Source: Natrinema salaciae (lineage in GTDB: Archaea > Halobacteriota > Halobacteria > Halobacteriales > Natrialbaceae). From it: a DNA stretch of 64,000 bases. A program made the translations under genes and the position numbers. How positions within the stretch are numbered: the stretch's first letter is position 1; every line of letters begins with the position of its first letter. The stretch is from contig NZ_FOFD01000001.1 of assembly GCF_900110865.1 (NCBI RefSeq), positions 496,001 through 560,000 on the forward strand, written 5' to 3'. Below are positions 7,699-16,840 of this stretch, in pieces. The notes beneath the pieces are model-generated. The model saw only the letters and a list, made by a program, of their open reading frames with translations, made no database searches and had not been told where the DNA came from.

Positions 7699-9177
7699 TC
7701 AGAGGAAATCGTTCAGGCCGGACTGATCGTCGTCCGGTTCCTCGGTCGTCGAGGCCTCGCTCGAGGCCGACTCCGAGCCGCGTTCGCCGTCGCTCGCCGC
7801 CGCGAGGGTCTGCTGGTCGTCGGCGTCGGCGTCGGCGTTGTCGTCGCCGTCGTCGCTCGAGCCGTCGGCCTGGAAGAAGGCGTTGCCCGAGTGTTCGACC
7901 GCTTGCTCGGCTTTCCGCTCTTCGGCGTCCGTGACGATCGACTGGACCTTGTTGGTGTCTTTTCCGCTGCCGGTGACGAACGAGACCTCGGATTCGTCGA
8001 GATCGTAGGCCGCGGCCATGCGGACGGTCAGGTCGCGGTTCTTGCAGTGGTGGGTCATCGCCGAGAGGAACGGAAGGATCTCCCGGCGGGCGGTGGCGAC
8101 GCTCGATCCCTCGCGTTCGGCGACGCGTTCGGCGATCGAATCGCGGGTGTTCCGCGTTCCCTTGGTCCGCCCGAGTTTCGACCAGTAGCTCGGCGGGCCG
8201 TACCGCGTCCAGCCGCCCTTGTCGCCCTGCCGGGAAGCGGCGACGCCGGCGGTCATGTTGTCCGTCGCGTACCGCCAGTAGGAGTAGTCCTGCGTGGCTC
8301 GAACCCGCCCCAGCCAGCGGTCGGCGTTCGAGAGAAACTCGTAGGCGTCGGCCAGTTCCGCCCCCTCGTAATCCTTCGGGACGTTGTCCTCGATCCAGTT
8401 GAGCAGGTCGTCCGGCGTCTCGTCGACGTCGTAGGACGCTCGCAGCGCGCCCTCGGCGTCTCGCTCCTTGATGAGTTCGTCGAGGAAGTCGAAGATCCCC
8501 TCGGTGGTGTCGCGTTCGCTCGTCACCACGTCGTCGACGGTCAACCGCTCGGCTTCCTCGGCGACCGCCTGTAGATCGTTGACCGCCGAGCGCAGGTCGC
8601 CGCTCGTCGACTCGGCGATCGCCTCGAGCGCTTCCTCCTCGAACTCGACGTCCTCGCGGCGACAGATGTCCCGCAGCACGGGGACGATCGACCGCTTCGA
8701 GACGTCCCGGAACTCGATGGTCTCGCAGGCGTTGCGCAGCGACTGACTCATGTCGTAGAACTCGTTGGCCACGAGCACGATCGGCTGGTTCGCATCCTTG
8801 ACGACGCGCGTGACCTCCCGCGAGCCGCCGTAGTCGGCGTTGCCGTGGAAGTTATCGGCTTCGTCGAGGATGACGAGCCGACGGCCCGCACCGCCAGCGG
8901 TGAGGGTGCCGCTCTTGGCCGCCTCGCCGGCGATCCGTTCGATGACGTCGGCTCCGCGGCTGTCGCTCGCGTTGAGCTCCATCACTGGCCAGCCCATGTC
9001 GGCGGCCAGCGCGTGGGCGGCGGAGGTCTTCCCGACGCCGGGGCTGCCGTGGACGATCACCGACTTCCGGTGGTCGTCCCAGGTTTCGGCCCACTCCTCG
9101 AGTTTGTCCCGGGCCTTGTTGTTGCCGCGTACCTCCGACAGCGTCGTCGGGCGGTACTTCTCCGTCCAGTCGGTCAT
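7699..9177 (-). CDS. rfcL: replication factor C large subunit
   Basis: Clamp-loader large subunit (492 aa) that opens PCNA and loads it at primer ends together with RfcS. Walker A GSPGVGKT is at 44-51 and Walker B LVILDEAD at 101-108; the N terminus MTDWTEKYRPTTLSEVRG is the RFC box. The AAA+ and collar domains run to about 420, followed by a variable acidic Asp/Glu/Ser-rich region. The final residues QSGLNDFL form a PIP-box-like PCNA-binding motif, as in other archaeal RfcL proteins. It is monocistronic here. Confidence 0.97.
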   Translation of the reverse strand: MTDWTEKYRPTTLSEVRGNNKARDKLEEWAETWDDHRKSVIVHGSPGVGKTSAAHALAADMGWPVMELNASDSRGADVIERIAGEAAKSGTLTAGGAGRRLVILDEADNFHGNADYGGSREVTRVVKDANQPIVLVANEFYDMSQSLRNACETIEFRDVSKRSIVPVLRDICRREDVEFEEEALEAIAESTSGDLRSAVNDLQAVAEEAERLTVDDVVTSERDTTEGIFDFLDELIKERDAEGALRASYDVDETPDDLLNWIEDNVPKDYEGAELADAYEFLSNADRWLGRVRATQDYSYWRYATDNMTAGVAASRQGDKGGWTRYGPPSYWSKLGRTKGTRNTRDSIAERVAEREGSSVATARREILPFLSAMTHHCKNRDLTVRMAAAYDLDESEVSFVTGSGKDTNKVQSIVTDAEERKAEQAVEHSGNAFFQADGSSDDGDDNADADADDQQTLAAASDGERGSESASSEASTTEEPDDDQSGLNDFL

Positions 9178-9219
9178 TGGAGACAGGTTGGTGCGAGTCG
9201 CGTTTAGTGGTTGCGGACG

Positions 9220-9594
9220 CTACTCTTCGGTGCCCGTCTTCAAGTCGAGACGAGGCGTAACGTCCTCGTATGCATCATCACTCGAGACGATAGTATCCCC
9301 GTCCGATTCGACGAAGTGAAGCGCGTCGAACGGTGTGAACCCGTGGTCTTCCACGTACGTTGCCGCCGTAACGACAGTCTCCGCGTCACCGCGTACCTCG
9401 ACGAGATTGGCGGCGTTCGAAACGACCCGTTCGGTATCGCGGTCCTCGCGGTAGGCAACTAAAAGGAGTTCGATGAGCGTGAATTGCGACGTCCACAACT
9501 CGTCCTGTCGGTCTCGGTATACCGGTTCGGCGGCGTCTCCGAGCCAGTCTTCATCCTTGATGAGCGCGAGCAGAAAGTCGGTTTCCGCGTACAT
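9220..9594 (-). CDS. PIN-domain toxin-like ribonuclease (VapC family)
   Basis: A 124-residue PIN domain. The acidic metal-binding set is visible: Asp6 (ETDFLLALI), Glu42 (TLIELLL), Asp90 (FTPFDALH) and Asp106/107 (VSSDDAYE). VapC toxins cleave RNA, often tRNA, and are neutralised by a co-transcribed antitoxin. The start ATG follows the stop codon of the AbrB-type gene without a gap, the classic antitoxin-toxin order. Specific target unknown. Confidence 0.88.
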   Translation of the reverse strand: MYAETDFLLALIKDEDWLGDAAEPVYRDRQDELWTSQFTLIELLLVAYREDRDTERVVSNAANLVEVRGDAETVVTAATYVEDHGFTPFDALHFVESDGDTIVSSDDAYEDVTPRLDLKTGTEE

Positions 9595-9825
9595 TTACTG
9601 TCCGGCCTCGTCGAGCGCTGCTTCACGTGCTTCTTCACGAAGTTCGTCGGCCGACTTCTTGACATCCGCAAACTCGTCTCTGAGTGCCTCGAGCGGGTCG
9701 TCAGCGACCGGAACCAATTTGACTCCGTCTGGAAGCTGCACAACGTGATATCGGTCCCCGTATCGCTCTCGGACCTCCTTCGGGAGCGTGAGACGCCCGC
9801 GGTCGTCCAGCGCTACGTCTGACAT
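9595..9825 (-). CDS. AbrB-type antitoxin (VapB-like)
   Basis: A 76-residue protein with an N-terminal swapped-hairpin AbrB domain (MSDVALDDRGRLTLPKEVRE, with VKLVPVADDP closing it) followed by a charged helical tail that would wrap the PIN partner. The 30-residue upstream extension of the frame is rejected because a TATA-like box at 9848-9855 places the transcript start at this ATG. AbrB antitoxins also repress their own promoter. It directly precedes the PIN gene. Confidence 0.85.
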   Translation of the reverse strand: MSDVALDDRGRLTLPKEVRERYGDRYHVVQLPDGVKLVPVADDPLEALRDEFADVKKSADELREEAREAALDEAGQ

Positions 9826-9847
9826 ATCTTGGCGTATGGTGGGCGAA

Positions 9848-9855
9848 AGTAAAAA
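9848..9855 (-). promoter_or_regulatory. TATA-like box for the AbrB/PIN pair
   Basis: On the minus strand TTTTTACT is centred about 26 bp upstream of the ATG at 9825, consistent with a leaderless mRNA. Confidence 0.45.
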
Positions 9856-10051
9856 TGTTCCCCGATATACAGAGAGACCCATTCTATCTCCACTGGTCGG
9901 ACTGTATCTCCGCATCGACGAGCGAACGACGAGACATATTCGACGTTCTCAGTACATCGAATCTACATCGTATTTTCCGTACTTCGCTGTCCAATCACTT
10001 GTTGGTAACGGGGTGGGCTGAACGGCGTTTAGCTGGAAGTAGGCGCTACGC

Positions 10052-10092
10052 CCCCTTCCTCAGCGAGCGCCAAAGGCGCGAGCAGGGAGGGG
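10052..10092 (+). repeat. left-end imperfect hairpin of the IS200/IS605 element
   Basis: A core stem GCGCC-AAA-GGCGC (10067-10079) is extended by CCCCTTCCT pairing with AGGGAGGGG, interrupted by mismatches. Subterminal imperfect hairpins of this kind are the recognition structures for Y1 transposases. Confidence 0.6.
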
Positions 10093-10195
10093 ATACAGCG
10101 CCGCACAGTTCTCATACAATCTACGGTTGCAGACCTACAGGCCCACGCAGTCGCAACGTTTTTGCAGTAGGATAGTACGGTATTGACCGAACCCA

Positions 10196-10600
10196 ATGGA
10201 GTACGATCTCGACTCGGGAGCGCACTCGACGTATTCGCTCCACTACCACCTGATACTCGCCACGAAGTATCGGCGCGGAGTGCTAACCGAGGAGCGAACC
10301 CAATTCATTCACGAGGTCATCAGCGGGTTCACGGACAACTACGGTGTCGAACTGACGAACCTCGACGGCAAGGACGACCACGTACACATCCTATTCCGAG
10401 CGAAACCAACCACAGACCTCGTGAAGTTCATCAACACGGTCAAGGGCGCGACCGCCCGCCGTATCCGCAACGAGTACGCGGACGAACTGAAGACCGAACT
10501 GTGGGGCGACTCGTTCTGGAACGACTCGTACTGCCTCATCTCGACGGGGCAGGTGTCGCTTGATGTGCTGAAACAGTACGTCGAGAACCAACGCGAGTAG
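10196..10600 (+). CDS. tnpA: IS200-type Y1 (HUH) transposase TnpA
   Basis: A 134-residue single-strand DNA transposase. The HUH motif is His62-Val-His64 (DDHVHILF) and the catalytic tyrosine is most likely Tyr128 in LDVLKQYVENQ. The length is normal and the N terminus MEYDLDSGAHSTYSLHYHLI matches the family, so the enzyme looks functional. It mobilises the element as single-stranded circles using the end hairpins. tnpB starts six bases after its stop. Confidence 0.95.
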   Translation: MEYDLDSGAHSTYSLHYHLILATKYRRGVLTEERTQFIHEVISGFTDNYGVELTNLDGKDDHVHILFRAKPTTDLVKFINTVKGATARRIRNEYADELKTELWGDSFWNDSYCLISTGQVSLDVLKQYVENQRE

Positions 10601-10606
10601 AGAGTC

Positions 10607-11863
10607 ATGTACTACGCCTACAAGTACCGTCTCAAGCCGTCCGACGCCCTCCGCGAGGAGTTGGACCGCCACCGAGATATTTGTAGGCAACTTTACAACC
10701 ACACGCTCTACCGCCTCAACGAGTACCAAGACGAACACGGTGAACTGCCGTCCATGACCACGCTACGGTCGGAACTTCCCGACCTCAAGAAGTGGTGGGA
10801 CGACCTCTCGGACGTGTACTCAAAAGTGCTCCAAACCGTCGTGGAACGACTGTTTGACACCCTCAAAGGACTCTCCAAACTCAAGAACAAGGGCTACGGC
10901 GTCGGTCAACTCGAGTGGAAGCCGCCACGGGAGTTCCGCAGTTTCACGTACAGTCAGTCTGGCTTCAAGCTCGACAAGAAGGGCGGTCAGACTGTGCTGT
11001 CACTCTCGAAACTCGCGGACATCCCGATTCGGCTCCACCGCGCTATCCCCGACGACGCGACACTCAAGCAGGTCACACTCAAGAAGGAGCCGACGGGCGA
11101 GTGGTTCGCCACGTTCGGTGTCGAACTGGGCCGTGAGCCACCCGAACCACCTGAGAACCCCGAGACGTGCGTTGGCATCGACGTAGGGATTCTCAAGTAC
11201 GCTCACGACACGGACGGCATAGCGGTCGGGTCGCTTGAGCTCTCCGCCGAACGGGAACGACTGGAACGCGAACAGCGGTCCCTCTCGCGGAAGCAGCACG
11301 GGTCGAACAACTACGAGGAGCAACGGCGGCGAGTCGCGGAGTGCCACGCCGACCTCCGACGGAAGCGCCGCGACTTCCTCCACAAGCTCTCGAACTACTA
11401 CGCTCGGGAGTACGACCTCGTAGCGGTCGAAGACCTGAACGTGAATGGGATGCTCGAATCGCCGTCGAACAGCCGCAACACCGCGTCTGCCGCGTGGCGA
11501 ACGTTCCTCTCGTTGCTCGAATACAAATGCAAACGCGAGGGGACGCACTTCGTGGCGGTCAACCCGAGGGGGACGACCAAGGAGTGTGCGGCGTGCGGTG
11601 TCTCGACGGAGAAGCCGTTGTGGGTCCGTGACCACTCCTGTCCTGCCTGCGGGTTTGAGGCGGACAGGGACGTGAACGCGGCGTGGAATATTCTTTCTCG
11701 CGGTCTCGAAGCTGTAGGAGTGGGACACTCCGAACGAACGCCTGTGGAGACTGCGCTCCCTACGGACACCGATTCGGTGTCTGCAAAGCGCGTCGTGGAA
11801 GCAGGAAGCCCTACACCCTCAAGGAACGAGCCGCGTCAGCGGCGAGTGAGTAGGGTAGGGTAG
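10607..11863 (+). CDS. tnpB: RNA-guided endonuclease TnpB
   Basis: A 418-residue TnpB, the compact ancestor-type of Cas12. RuvC residues are Asp192 (CVGIDVGI), Glu275 (VAVEDLNV) and Asp353/355 (EADRDVNAAWNI). The zinc finger is Cys327-x2-Cys330 (ECAACG) and Cys345-x2-Cys348 (CPACG). The N-terminal wedge domain (MYYAYKYRLKPSD) is present, so all catalytic parts are intact. After the RuvC end the frame runs on for about 50 residues over the right end, where the guide RNA is normally encoded. TnpB cleaves target DNA next to a short motif and helps retain the element. Confidence 0.95.
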   Translation: MYYAYKYRLKPSDALREELDRHRDICRQLYNHTLYRLNEYQDEHGELPSMTTLRSELPDLKKWWDDLSDVYSKVLQTVVERLFDTLKGLSKLKNKGYGVGQLEWKPPREFRSFTYSQSGFKLDKKGGQTVLSLSKLADIPIRLHRAIPDDATLKQVTLKKEPTGEWFATFGVELGREPPEPPENPETCVGIDVGILKYAHDTDGIAVGSLELSAERERLEREQRSLSRKQHGSNNYEEQRRRVAECHADLRRKRRDFLHKLSNYYAREYDLVAVEDLNVNGMLESPSNSRNTASAAWRTFLSLLEYKCKREGTHFVAVNPRGTTKECAACGVSTEKPLWVRDHSCPACGFEADRDVNAAWNILSRGLEAVGVGHSERTPVETALPTDTDSVSAKRVVEAGSPTPSRNEPRQRRVSRVG

Positions 11864-11866
11864 TTC
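11660..11866 (+). ncRNA. putative omega (reRNA) guide RNA of TnpB
   Basis: Known biology: TnpB uses an RNA transcribed across the 3' end of its gene and the right end of the element, the guide part lying just outside. Here the 3' end of tnpB has a stable hairpin (GCCGC-GTCA-GCGGC, 11830-11843) followed by GAGTGAGTAGGGTAGGG, consistent with a scaffold. The exact ends are a guess; the guide would begin at about 11867. Confidence 0.35.
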
Positions 11867-11870
11867 ACTG

Positions 11871-12211
11871 GTTCCGGAGCGTCATTTTTCCTATATTCGG
11901 ACGGATACCCACCACGCTCACTCGTCGGGATTTATCCCTTCATCCGTGATTCTCCCGACGGGAGGTAGTCGAAGTAACGACGGCGAACGATGGCTTCGAA
12001 AGCTGGCCCGCAGCGGACCACCGAAACCTCGATCCCACAGCTGTACATCCCCCGCTTCGGTTCGTCGGATGGACAGTCGGTCACCGGACCCGATTTGCGC
12101 CTTCCGCCCCGGTGGCCCCGCGCGATGGCTCCGCGTATACACCGGGCATCACGACGAGAACGATAGCGTCGTACCCTACTTCTATGCGACTGGAAGCGCT
12201 GTATTTCGGTG
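11871..12211. other. intergenic, about 340 bp
   Basis: Between the IS right end and the GCS2-like gene. Open frames here have the composition of shadows and no start-associated signals. I see no RNA gene. The sequence probably contains the promoter of the following gene but I cannot place a clear TATA box. Confidence 0.4.
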
Positions 12212-13726
12212 ATGGCGGAGTTCATCGACCTCGTCACGCGGTCGCTCCGGGACGCGACGCAACGCGAGTTCGACCGTCGCGTCGACGAGCAAGCCGCCCG
12301 CCTCACCGACGCCGTTCGGGTGGGGAAACTCGGCAACCCGAGTTTCGGTCTCGGGATCGAAGTCGAGGCCTACGCCGTCGACGAGGAACGGCGACTCGCA
12401 CGAGTCCCGAAGAGCGTCTTCCGGGGGCCCTGCGACACGGAACTCGGGCTGCAAAACGTCGAATTCAACACCGATCCGAACTCGTTCGATTGCGAAGGAA
12501 TCGACGCACAGGCGGCGGCGCTCCGTCGCGACTATCGAACCGTCCAACGCATCGCAGCCGAAGAGGGGCTCGAAATCGTTCTGGATGCGATGTGGACGAT
12601 TCCGCCGCCGGAAGGTAGCGACGAGTACCTCACCGCAGTTCGCGAGAGCGAGGGGACGACGATCGCCGAGAACATGACGCCATCGCCTCGATACTGCGCG
12701 ATCGACAACCACATCCTGGAGCGAACCGGGGGATCGGTCGCCCTCTCTGTACCGGGTGTCGACCGCCGGTTTCCGACGATCCTGTTCGAATCGCTGGCGA
12801 GCTCGATCCAGCCACACCTCCAGGTCCCCGACGCCGCGGCGTTCCCGCGCTATTACAACACCGCCGTGCGGACGCTCGGCCCGGTACTTTCGTTAGCGAC
12901 GAACTCACCGCTGTTGCCGCCGGATCTGTACGATATCGGCGATCCATACCGGCTGCTCGACGAAACGTATCACGAACTCCGCGTTCCGGTATTCGAGCAG
13001 TCTATCAACGACGCGTGGGAGAAGGTTCGCTTCCCGACGGAGTTACGGCGTGCATCCGATGCTATCGACGAACTCGTTGCCGATCCGACGTGTGCCCCGT
13101 TTTTGCGCGAATGGCTCGTCGACGGCGACCGCGAGACGTTCGGAGACCGGTTCTGGGAGCTCGACCACAAGCGGGGAACGTACTGGCGGTGGCTCCGCAC
13201 CGTCGTCGGTGGCCAGCCGGTCGACGACGGCGACCGGTGGTCGATTCGGATCGAATATCGCCCCTTGCCCACACAGCCGACCGTTCTAGAAACCATCGGA
13301 TTTCAGTGTCTGGTCGCCGGGCTCGTCCACGGGTTGTGTGTGGCCGACCATCCGCTCGAGACCCTCGATCGGGCCGCCGCCAAGCGGAGCTTCTACGACG
13401 CCGTCGAAAACGGGATCGACGCCGATCTCGAGTGGGTTTCCGTCGACGGTGACCGAACGACCGACCGAACCGAAATCTACGAGGAGGTCTTCGAATTCGC
13501 TCGTCGCGGCCTCCGCGAGCAGGGCGTTCCGTCGGAGACCGTCGAGGAGTATCTGGCTCCGATCGAGGCTCGCTGGAGCGAACGGACGACGCCCAGCCGG
13601 TGGAAACTGGAGCGCGTCGCCGATTCCCTCGACGCTGGTCTGCAGTTCGACGACGCCGTCCGCGAGATGCAAACCGAGTACGGTCGTCGATCGAAGGCTG
13701 GCACACCGATCGTGGAGTGGACGTAA
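12212..13726 (+). CDS. GCS2-family glutamate--cysteine ligase-like protein
   Basis: A 504-residue protein of the carboxylate-amine ligase GCS2 superfamily (YbdK/GshA type), which forms gamma-glutamyl bonds using ATP. The diagnostic start is FGLGIEVEAYAVDEERR followed by the metal-ligand segment LQNVEFNTDPN; later YYNTAVRTLGPVLSLATNSPLLPP and IRIEYRPLPTQPT correspond to the substrate and ATP sites. Haloarchaea make gamma-glutamylcysteine with a GshA of this superfamily; this longer protein is more likely a paralogue with an unknown acceptor. ATG at 12212 directly follows an in-frame GTG. It is isolated from neighbours. Confidence 0.8.
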   Translation: MAEFIDLVTRSLRDATQREFDRRVDEQAARLTDAVRVGKLGNPSFGLGIEVEAYAVDEERRLARVPKSVFRGPCDTELGLQNVEFNTDPNSFDCEGIDAQAAALRRDYRTVQRIAAEEGLEIVLDAMWTIPPPEGSDEYLTAVRESEGTTIAENMTPSPRYCAIDNHILERTGGSVALSVPGVDRRFPTILFESLASSIQPHLQVPDAAAFPRYYNTAVRTLGPVLSLATNSPLLPPDLYDIGDPYRLLDETYHELRVPVFEQSINDAWEKVRFPTELRRASDAIDELVADPTCAPFLREWLVDGDRETFGDRFWELDHKRGTYWRWLRTVVGGQPVDDGDRWSIRIEYRPLPTQPTVLETIGFQCLVAGLVHGLCVADHPLETLDRAAAKRSFYDAVENGIDADLEWVSVDGDRTTDRTEIYEEVFEFARRGLREQGVPSETVEEYLAPIEARWSERTTPSRWKLERVADSLDAGLQFDDAVREMQTEYGRRSKAGTPIVEWT

Positions 13727-14081
13727 CGTCCGTCCCAACCCAGAAAGGAGACACCGCCGCCCCGAACACGGGCGACGGACACGTCGTAGAGAGCCGATCG
13801 AACGCGAGGGGGATCGACGCCAAGCAGTACGTTGTTCGACGCCGATCGGGACGATATGGAGGATCACTCGAGCCACGGCGATCACAGCGACGGGACCGTG
13901 GAGCGAACTCAAGGATATGCCCCCGAGGGTCACGCTGCGCGAGGTATCACTCGCCGTGAACGGACTCCGCCTCGAGCCCTCGGCGACGCGATTCGAACCC
14001 GGGGCGTCCGTGGACTGGACGACTGTGAACCCGTCCACGGCGCGTCCGCCCCGAAAACCGGCGGACGTGCTGCGAGCCCCC
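13727..14081. other. intergenic, 355 bp, possible decayed small gene
   Basis: No intact gene. On the plus strand near 13857 one frame reads MEDHSSHGDHSDGTVERT and, after a shift of one base, another reads PPRVTLREVSLAV; together these faintly resemble small His/Asp-rich haloarchaeal membrane proteins. The similarity is from memory and weak, so I do not call a pseudogene. Confidence 0.2.
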
Positions 14082-15032
14082 TCAGTCGGTCCCGCGAACG
14101 AGAACGGACTCCTCGACCGCGTCGTCGGCCGATTCGAGACGGATCGGGAACTCCTGATCGTTAGCGACCAGTGGTGTCTCGTACCCCGTCGTGAGCGCCG
14201 TCCGCTCACCGGCACCGAGTGTCACCGCTCGCCGCTCGACCCGTTCGGCGCTGTGGCCGACGATCAACTCGAGGTCCTGCGTGCCCTCGGTCCCGCCGGT
14301 GTTCTCGATCGTCGCGCTCACTTCGAGGGGGGCTCCGGCATCGATCGGCGTGTTCGTCTCGAGACGTACGATTTCGAACGTCGCGTCGCCCTCGCCGTCG
14401 GTTGCGCCACCGTCGCCGTCGTCAGGCGCTACGTTCCGCAGGCACGCGCTCGCGTTCGGATTTTCGTGCGTCGTCCCCGCCGTGAGATAGTCCTCCTGCT
14501 CGGTCGTCAGCGCCGAAATAACGGTGCCGTCGCTCCCGTACGCCGGAATCTCGACGACGATCTCGTCGGTACCGTCACGAACGGCCGACTCCGAGCCGAT
14601 CTCGAACGCGACCGTTCCCGAGAACGGCGCGTCGACGTCCTCGCCGAAGACGATTCCGTCCTCGATCATGGTGTTGCCGTACAGGCCGTCGTCGTAGAAG
14701 CCCGTGCTCGCGAAGGCGACGTCGTCCGGTTCGAACGTCCCGGTGACCGTCGCCCGGGTACAGGAGTGGAACGTCACGTCCCGTTCGGAACCGTCGCCCC
14801 CGTCGCCGGTTTCCTCGCGCTCCTCGGTGTCGGCGTTGCGCTCGCTGTCGGGCCGGTCGTCCGTCCCGGTGGCATTCCCGGTACTCTGGTTCGGGGACGG
14901 ATCATCGGCATCGGCGAACTGCTCCCCGTCGTCCGTACGATTACCGCCGCTAGCGCCGTCGGTGGTCGCGTCGAGACAGCCCGCGAGTCCCAGTCCAATT
15001 CCAGCGCCGACGACGAATTTCCGGCGATCCAT
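14082..15032 (-). CDS. Tat-exported lipoprotein with CARDB-like domain
   Basis: The chosen start gives MDRRKFVVGAGIGLGLAGC: a Tat motif (RRKF) followed by a lipobox with Cys19 as the lipidated residue. A 22-residue upstream extension is rejected. After an acidic Ser/Thr/Asn linker (about 25-80) there is a central domain with isolated cysteines (FHSCTRATVTG, ASACLRNV) and a C-terminal CARDB-like beta-sandwich (APLEVSATIENTGGTEGTQDLELIVG to about residue 310). Total 316 residues. Expected on the outer face of the membrane. Binding partner unknown. Confidence 0.85.
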   Translation of the reverse strand: MDRRKFVVGAGIGLGLAGCLDATTDGASGGNRTDDGEQFADADDPSPNQSTGNATGTDDRPDSERNADTEEREETGDGGDGSERDVTFHSCTRATVTGTFEPDDVAFASTGFYDDGLYGNTMIEDGIVFGEDVDAPFSGTVAFEIGSESAVRDGTDEIVVEIPAYGSDGTVISALTTEQEDYLTAGTTHENPNASACLRNVAPDDGDGGATDGEGDATFEIVRLETNTPIDAGAPLEVSATIENTGGTEGTQDLELIVGHSAERVERRAVTLGAGERTALTTGYETPLVANDQEFPIRLESADDAVEESVLVRGTD

Positions 15033-15213
15033 ATACTGACCGAAGGCCGTCTTGGGGCATAAAGATGTAGCAAATATGTTATATTCGGATACAGTCATCG
15101 ACTCGAGAGGGACCGTCAGGTCTCCCGGACGGTCACAGCGCTAGGGATTCTCTGACGAACACCGCCCGAACGGCGGCGACGCGTCGGACTCGTTTCGCCC
15201 GCCGCTGTGACGG

Positions 15214-16572
15214 TCAGTCGGTCGATTCCTCGGCCGCCGGCGGATTCTCGCTCACGGTCACCCTCGAGACGCGGGTTCCCTCCACGTCCTCGACGGTCAC
15301 CTCGTAGCCGTCGACCTCGATCGTGTCGCCGACGTCGGGGGCGCGGCCGAGGCGACTCAACACCAGGCCGCCGACGGTCTCGAACGCGTCGCCCTCGAGC
15401 TCCGTTCCCAGGGTCTCGTTTACCTCCGCGAGCGAGACGCCACCGTCCATCGCGTACTGACCGTCCTCGAGCTCTTCGACGGAGGGCTCCATTTCGGCGA
15501 CGTCGAACTCGTCTCGAATGTCGCCGACGACTTCCTCGATGACGTCTTCGATCGTCAGGATTCCTTCGAAGGCACCCCACTCGTCGATGACGACGGCCAG
15601 CTGGACGTTCCGCCGGCGGAACTCCGCGAGTATCTCGTCGATCTGGCGGGTTTCGGGGACGATAATGACCTCTCGAGCGAGGTCGCGTGCGGTCGGTTCG
15701 CCGGCCGATTCGTCACCGTCTACCGCCTCGATTGCCTGGAGGACGTCCTTCGCGTGGACGAACCCGACGACGGGGTCGTCGGCGTCCTCGTCGACGATGG
15801 GGAGCCGAGTGTAGCTCCCGCTGGCGGCGACACTGCGGAGTTCGGAGAGGGGCATCTCCGCTCGAACGGTGACGACGTCGGGGCGCGGAACCATGACCTC
15901 GCGAGCGACCGTCTCGCCGAGGTCGAAGACCGACTCGACCATCTCGACTTCGTCCATCCCGACCGCGCCCTGTTCGCCCGACTGGGCGACGATCCGCAGG
16001 ATCTCGTCCTCGCTGTGGCTCTCGTCGCGCTCGGATGCCGGTTCGACGCCGATGAGCCGCGTGAAGAAATTCGCCGTGCCGTTGAAGACGATGATGCCGG
16101 GAATGAAGATGTAGTAGAAGAACTTCATCGGTGCGGCGACGAGCAGTGCGATCCGCTCGGCATCCGCGATAGCCAGCGTCTTGGGCGCGAGCTCCCCGAA
16201 GACGACGTGGAGGAACGTGATGACGCTGAATCCGATCGCGATCGCCACCAGGTGAATCGATCCCGCGGGGAGCACCGATCCCAGCACGGGCTCGAGGAGC
16301 GAGGCGATGGCGGGTTCGCCGACCCAGCCCAGCCCCAGCGAGGCGATCGTGATGCCCAGTTGAGTCGTGGCGAGGTAGTCGTCCAGATTCTCTTCGGCCT
16401 CCTGGACGAGCTCCGCCGCCGGGCGACCCTCCTCGACGAGGGACTCGATCTGCGTCGAACGGATTCGGACGTACGCGAACTCCGCCGCGACGAAAAAGCC
16501 GTTCAGGAAGACCAGAAAGAACGCGAAGAGGAGTCGCCCGAACGAGAAGGCGAGGTCTACCATCGGTTCCAC
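15214..16572 (-). CDS. CNNM/CorC-type membrane protein (DUF21, CBS pair)
   Basis: A 452-residue hemolysin-C/CorC-like protein. Order: DUF21 transmembrane domain with three to four helices (residues about 1-195, starting LAFSFGRLLFAFFLVFLNGFF), a CBS pair (about 215-345, VMVPRPDVVTVRAEMPL and VVIDEWGAFEGILTIEDVIEE), and a C-terminal CorC_HlyC domain (about 365-440, VSLAEVNETLG). Members of this family are linked to Mg2+ or Na+/Mg2+ export, with CBS domains sensing nucleotides. An alternative start three residues later (MVDLAF) is equally good. No operon partner. Confidence 0.92.
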   Translation of the reverse strand: MEPMVDLAFSFGRLLFAFFLVFLNGFFVAAEFAYVRIRSTQIESLVEEGRPAAELVQEAEENLDDYLATTQLGITIASLGLGWVGEPAIASLLEPVLGSVLPAGSIHLVAIAIGFSVITFLHVVFGELAPKTLAIADAERIALLVAAPMKFFYYIFIPGIIVFNGTANFFTRLIGVEPASERDESHSEDEILRIVAQSGEQGAVGMDEVEMVESVFDLGETVAREVMVPRPDVVTVRAEMPLSELRSVAASGSYTRLPIVDEDADDPVVGFVHAKDVLQAIEAVDGDESAGEPTARDLAREVIIVPETRQIDEILAEFRRRNVQLAVVIDEWGAFEGILTIEDVIEEVVGDIRDEFDVAEMEPSVEELEDGQYAMDGGVSLAEVNETLGTELEGDAFETVGGLVLSRLGRAPDVGDTIEVDGYEVTVEDVEGTRVSRVTVSENPPAAEESTD

Positions 16573-16840
16573 CCCGACGGCCGTGAGCCGCCGGTGCCTC
16601 GCGTTGTCCGACTTCCCGTTCGATAGACCCGCGCGTCCCGTTCGAGGCGGCGGACGCCGATCGGCAGCGGGGACCCCACTGCGGTCCCGTCGCCGGTGAA
16701 TACGACCATACCTCCACTTGGCACACGGGTTACAAAACCGTGACGTTGGCGATCGGCGGGTGGACGCGGTCTACGGCGCGCTCGACGGTCGATTGGTCGA
16801 ACCCCGGAGCGGATAACTGCACGGAACTCGAAGGCGGTCT

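Larger units (their letters stand above)
10020..11870 (+). mobile_element. IS200/IS605-family insertion sequence with tnpA and tnpB
   Basis: The element carries a Y1 transposase and TnpB six bases apart, both intact, flanked by subterminal hairpins (about 10052-10092 on the left, 11830-11843 on the right) and without terminal inverted repeats, as expected for single-strand transposition. Boundaries are approximate: the left is set by the hairpin region after the AbrB promoter, the right by the T/G-rich GAGTAGGGTAGGGTAG end around the tnpB stop codon. It sits between the VapBC-like pair and the GCS2-like gene. Confidence 0.8.

Noticed and set aside
13832-14164. Decayed small His/Asp-rich membrane protein gene
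   Set aside because: Needs a one-base frameshift and rests on a vague resemblance; composition of the rest is not protein-like.
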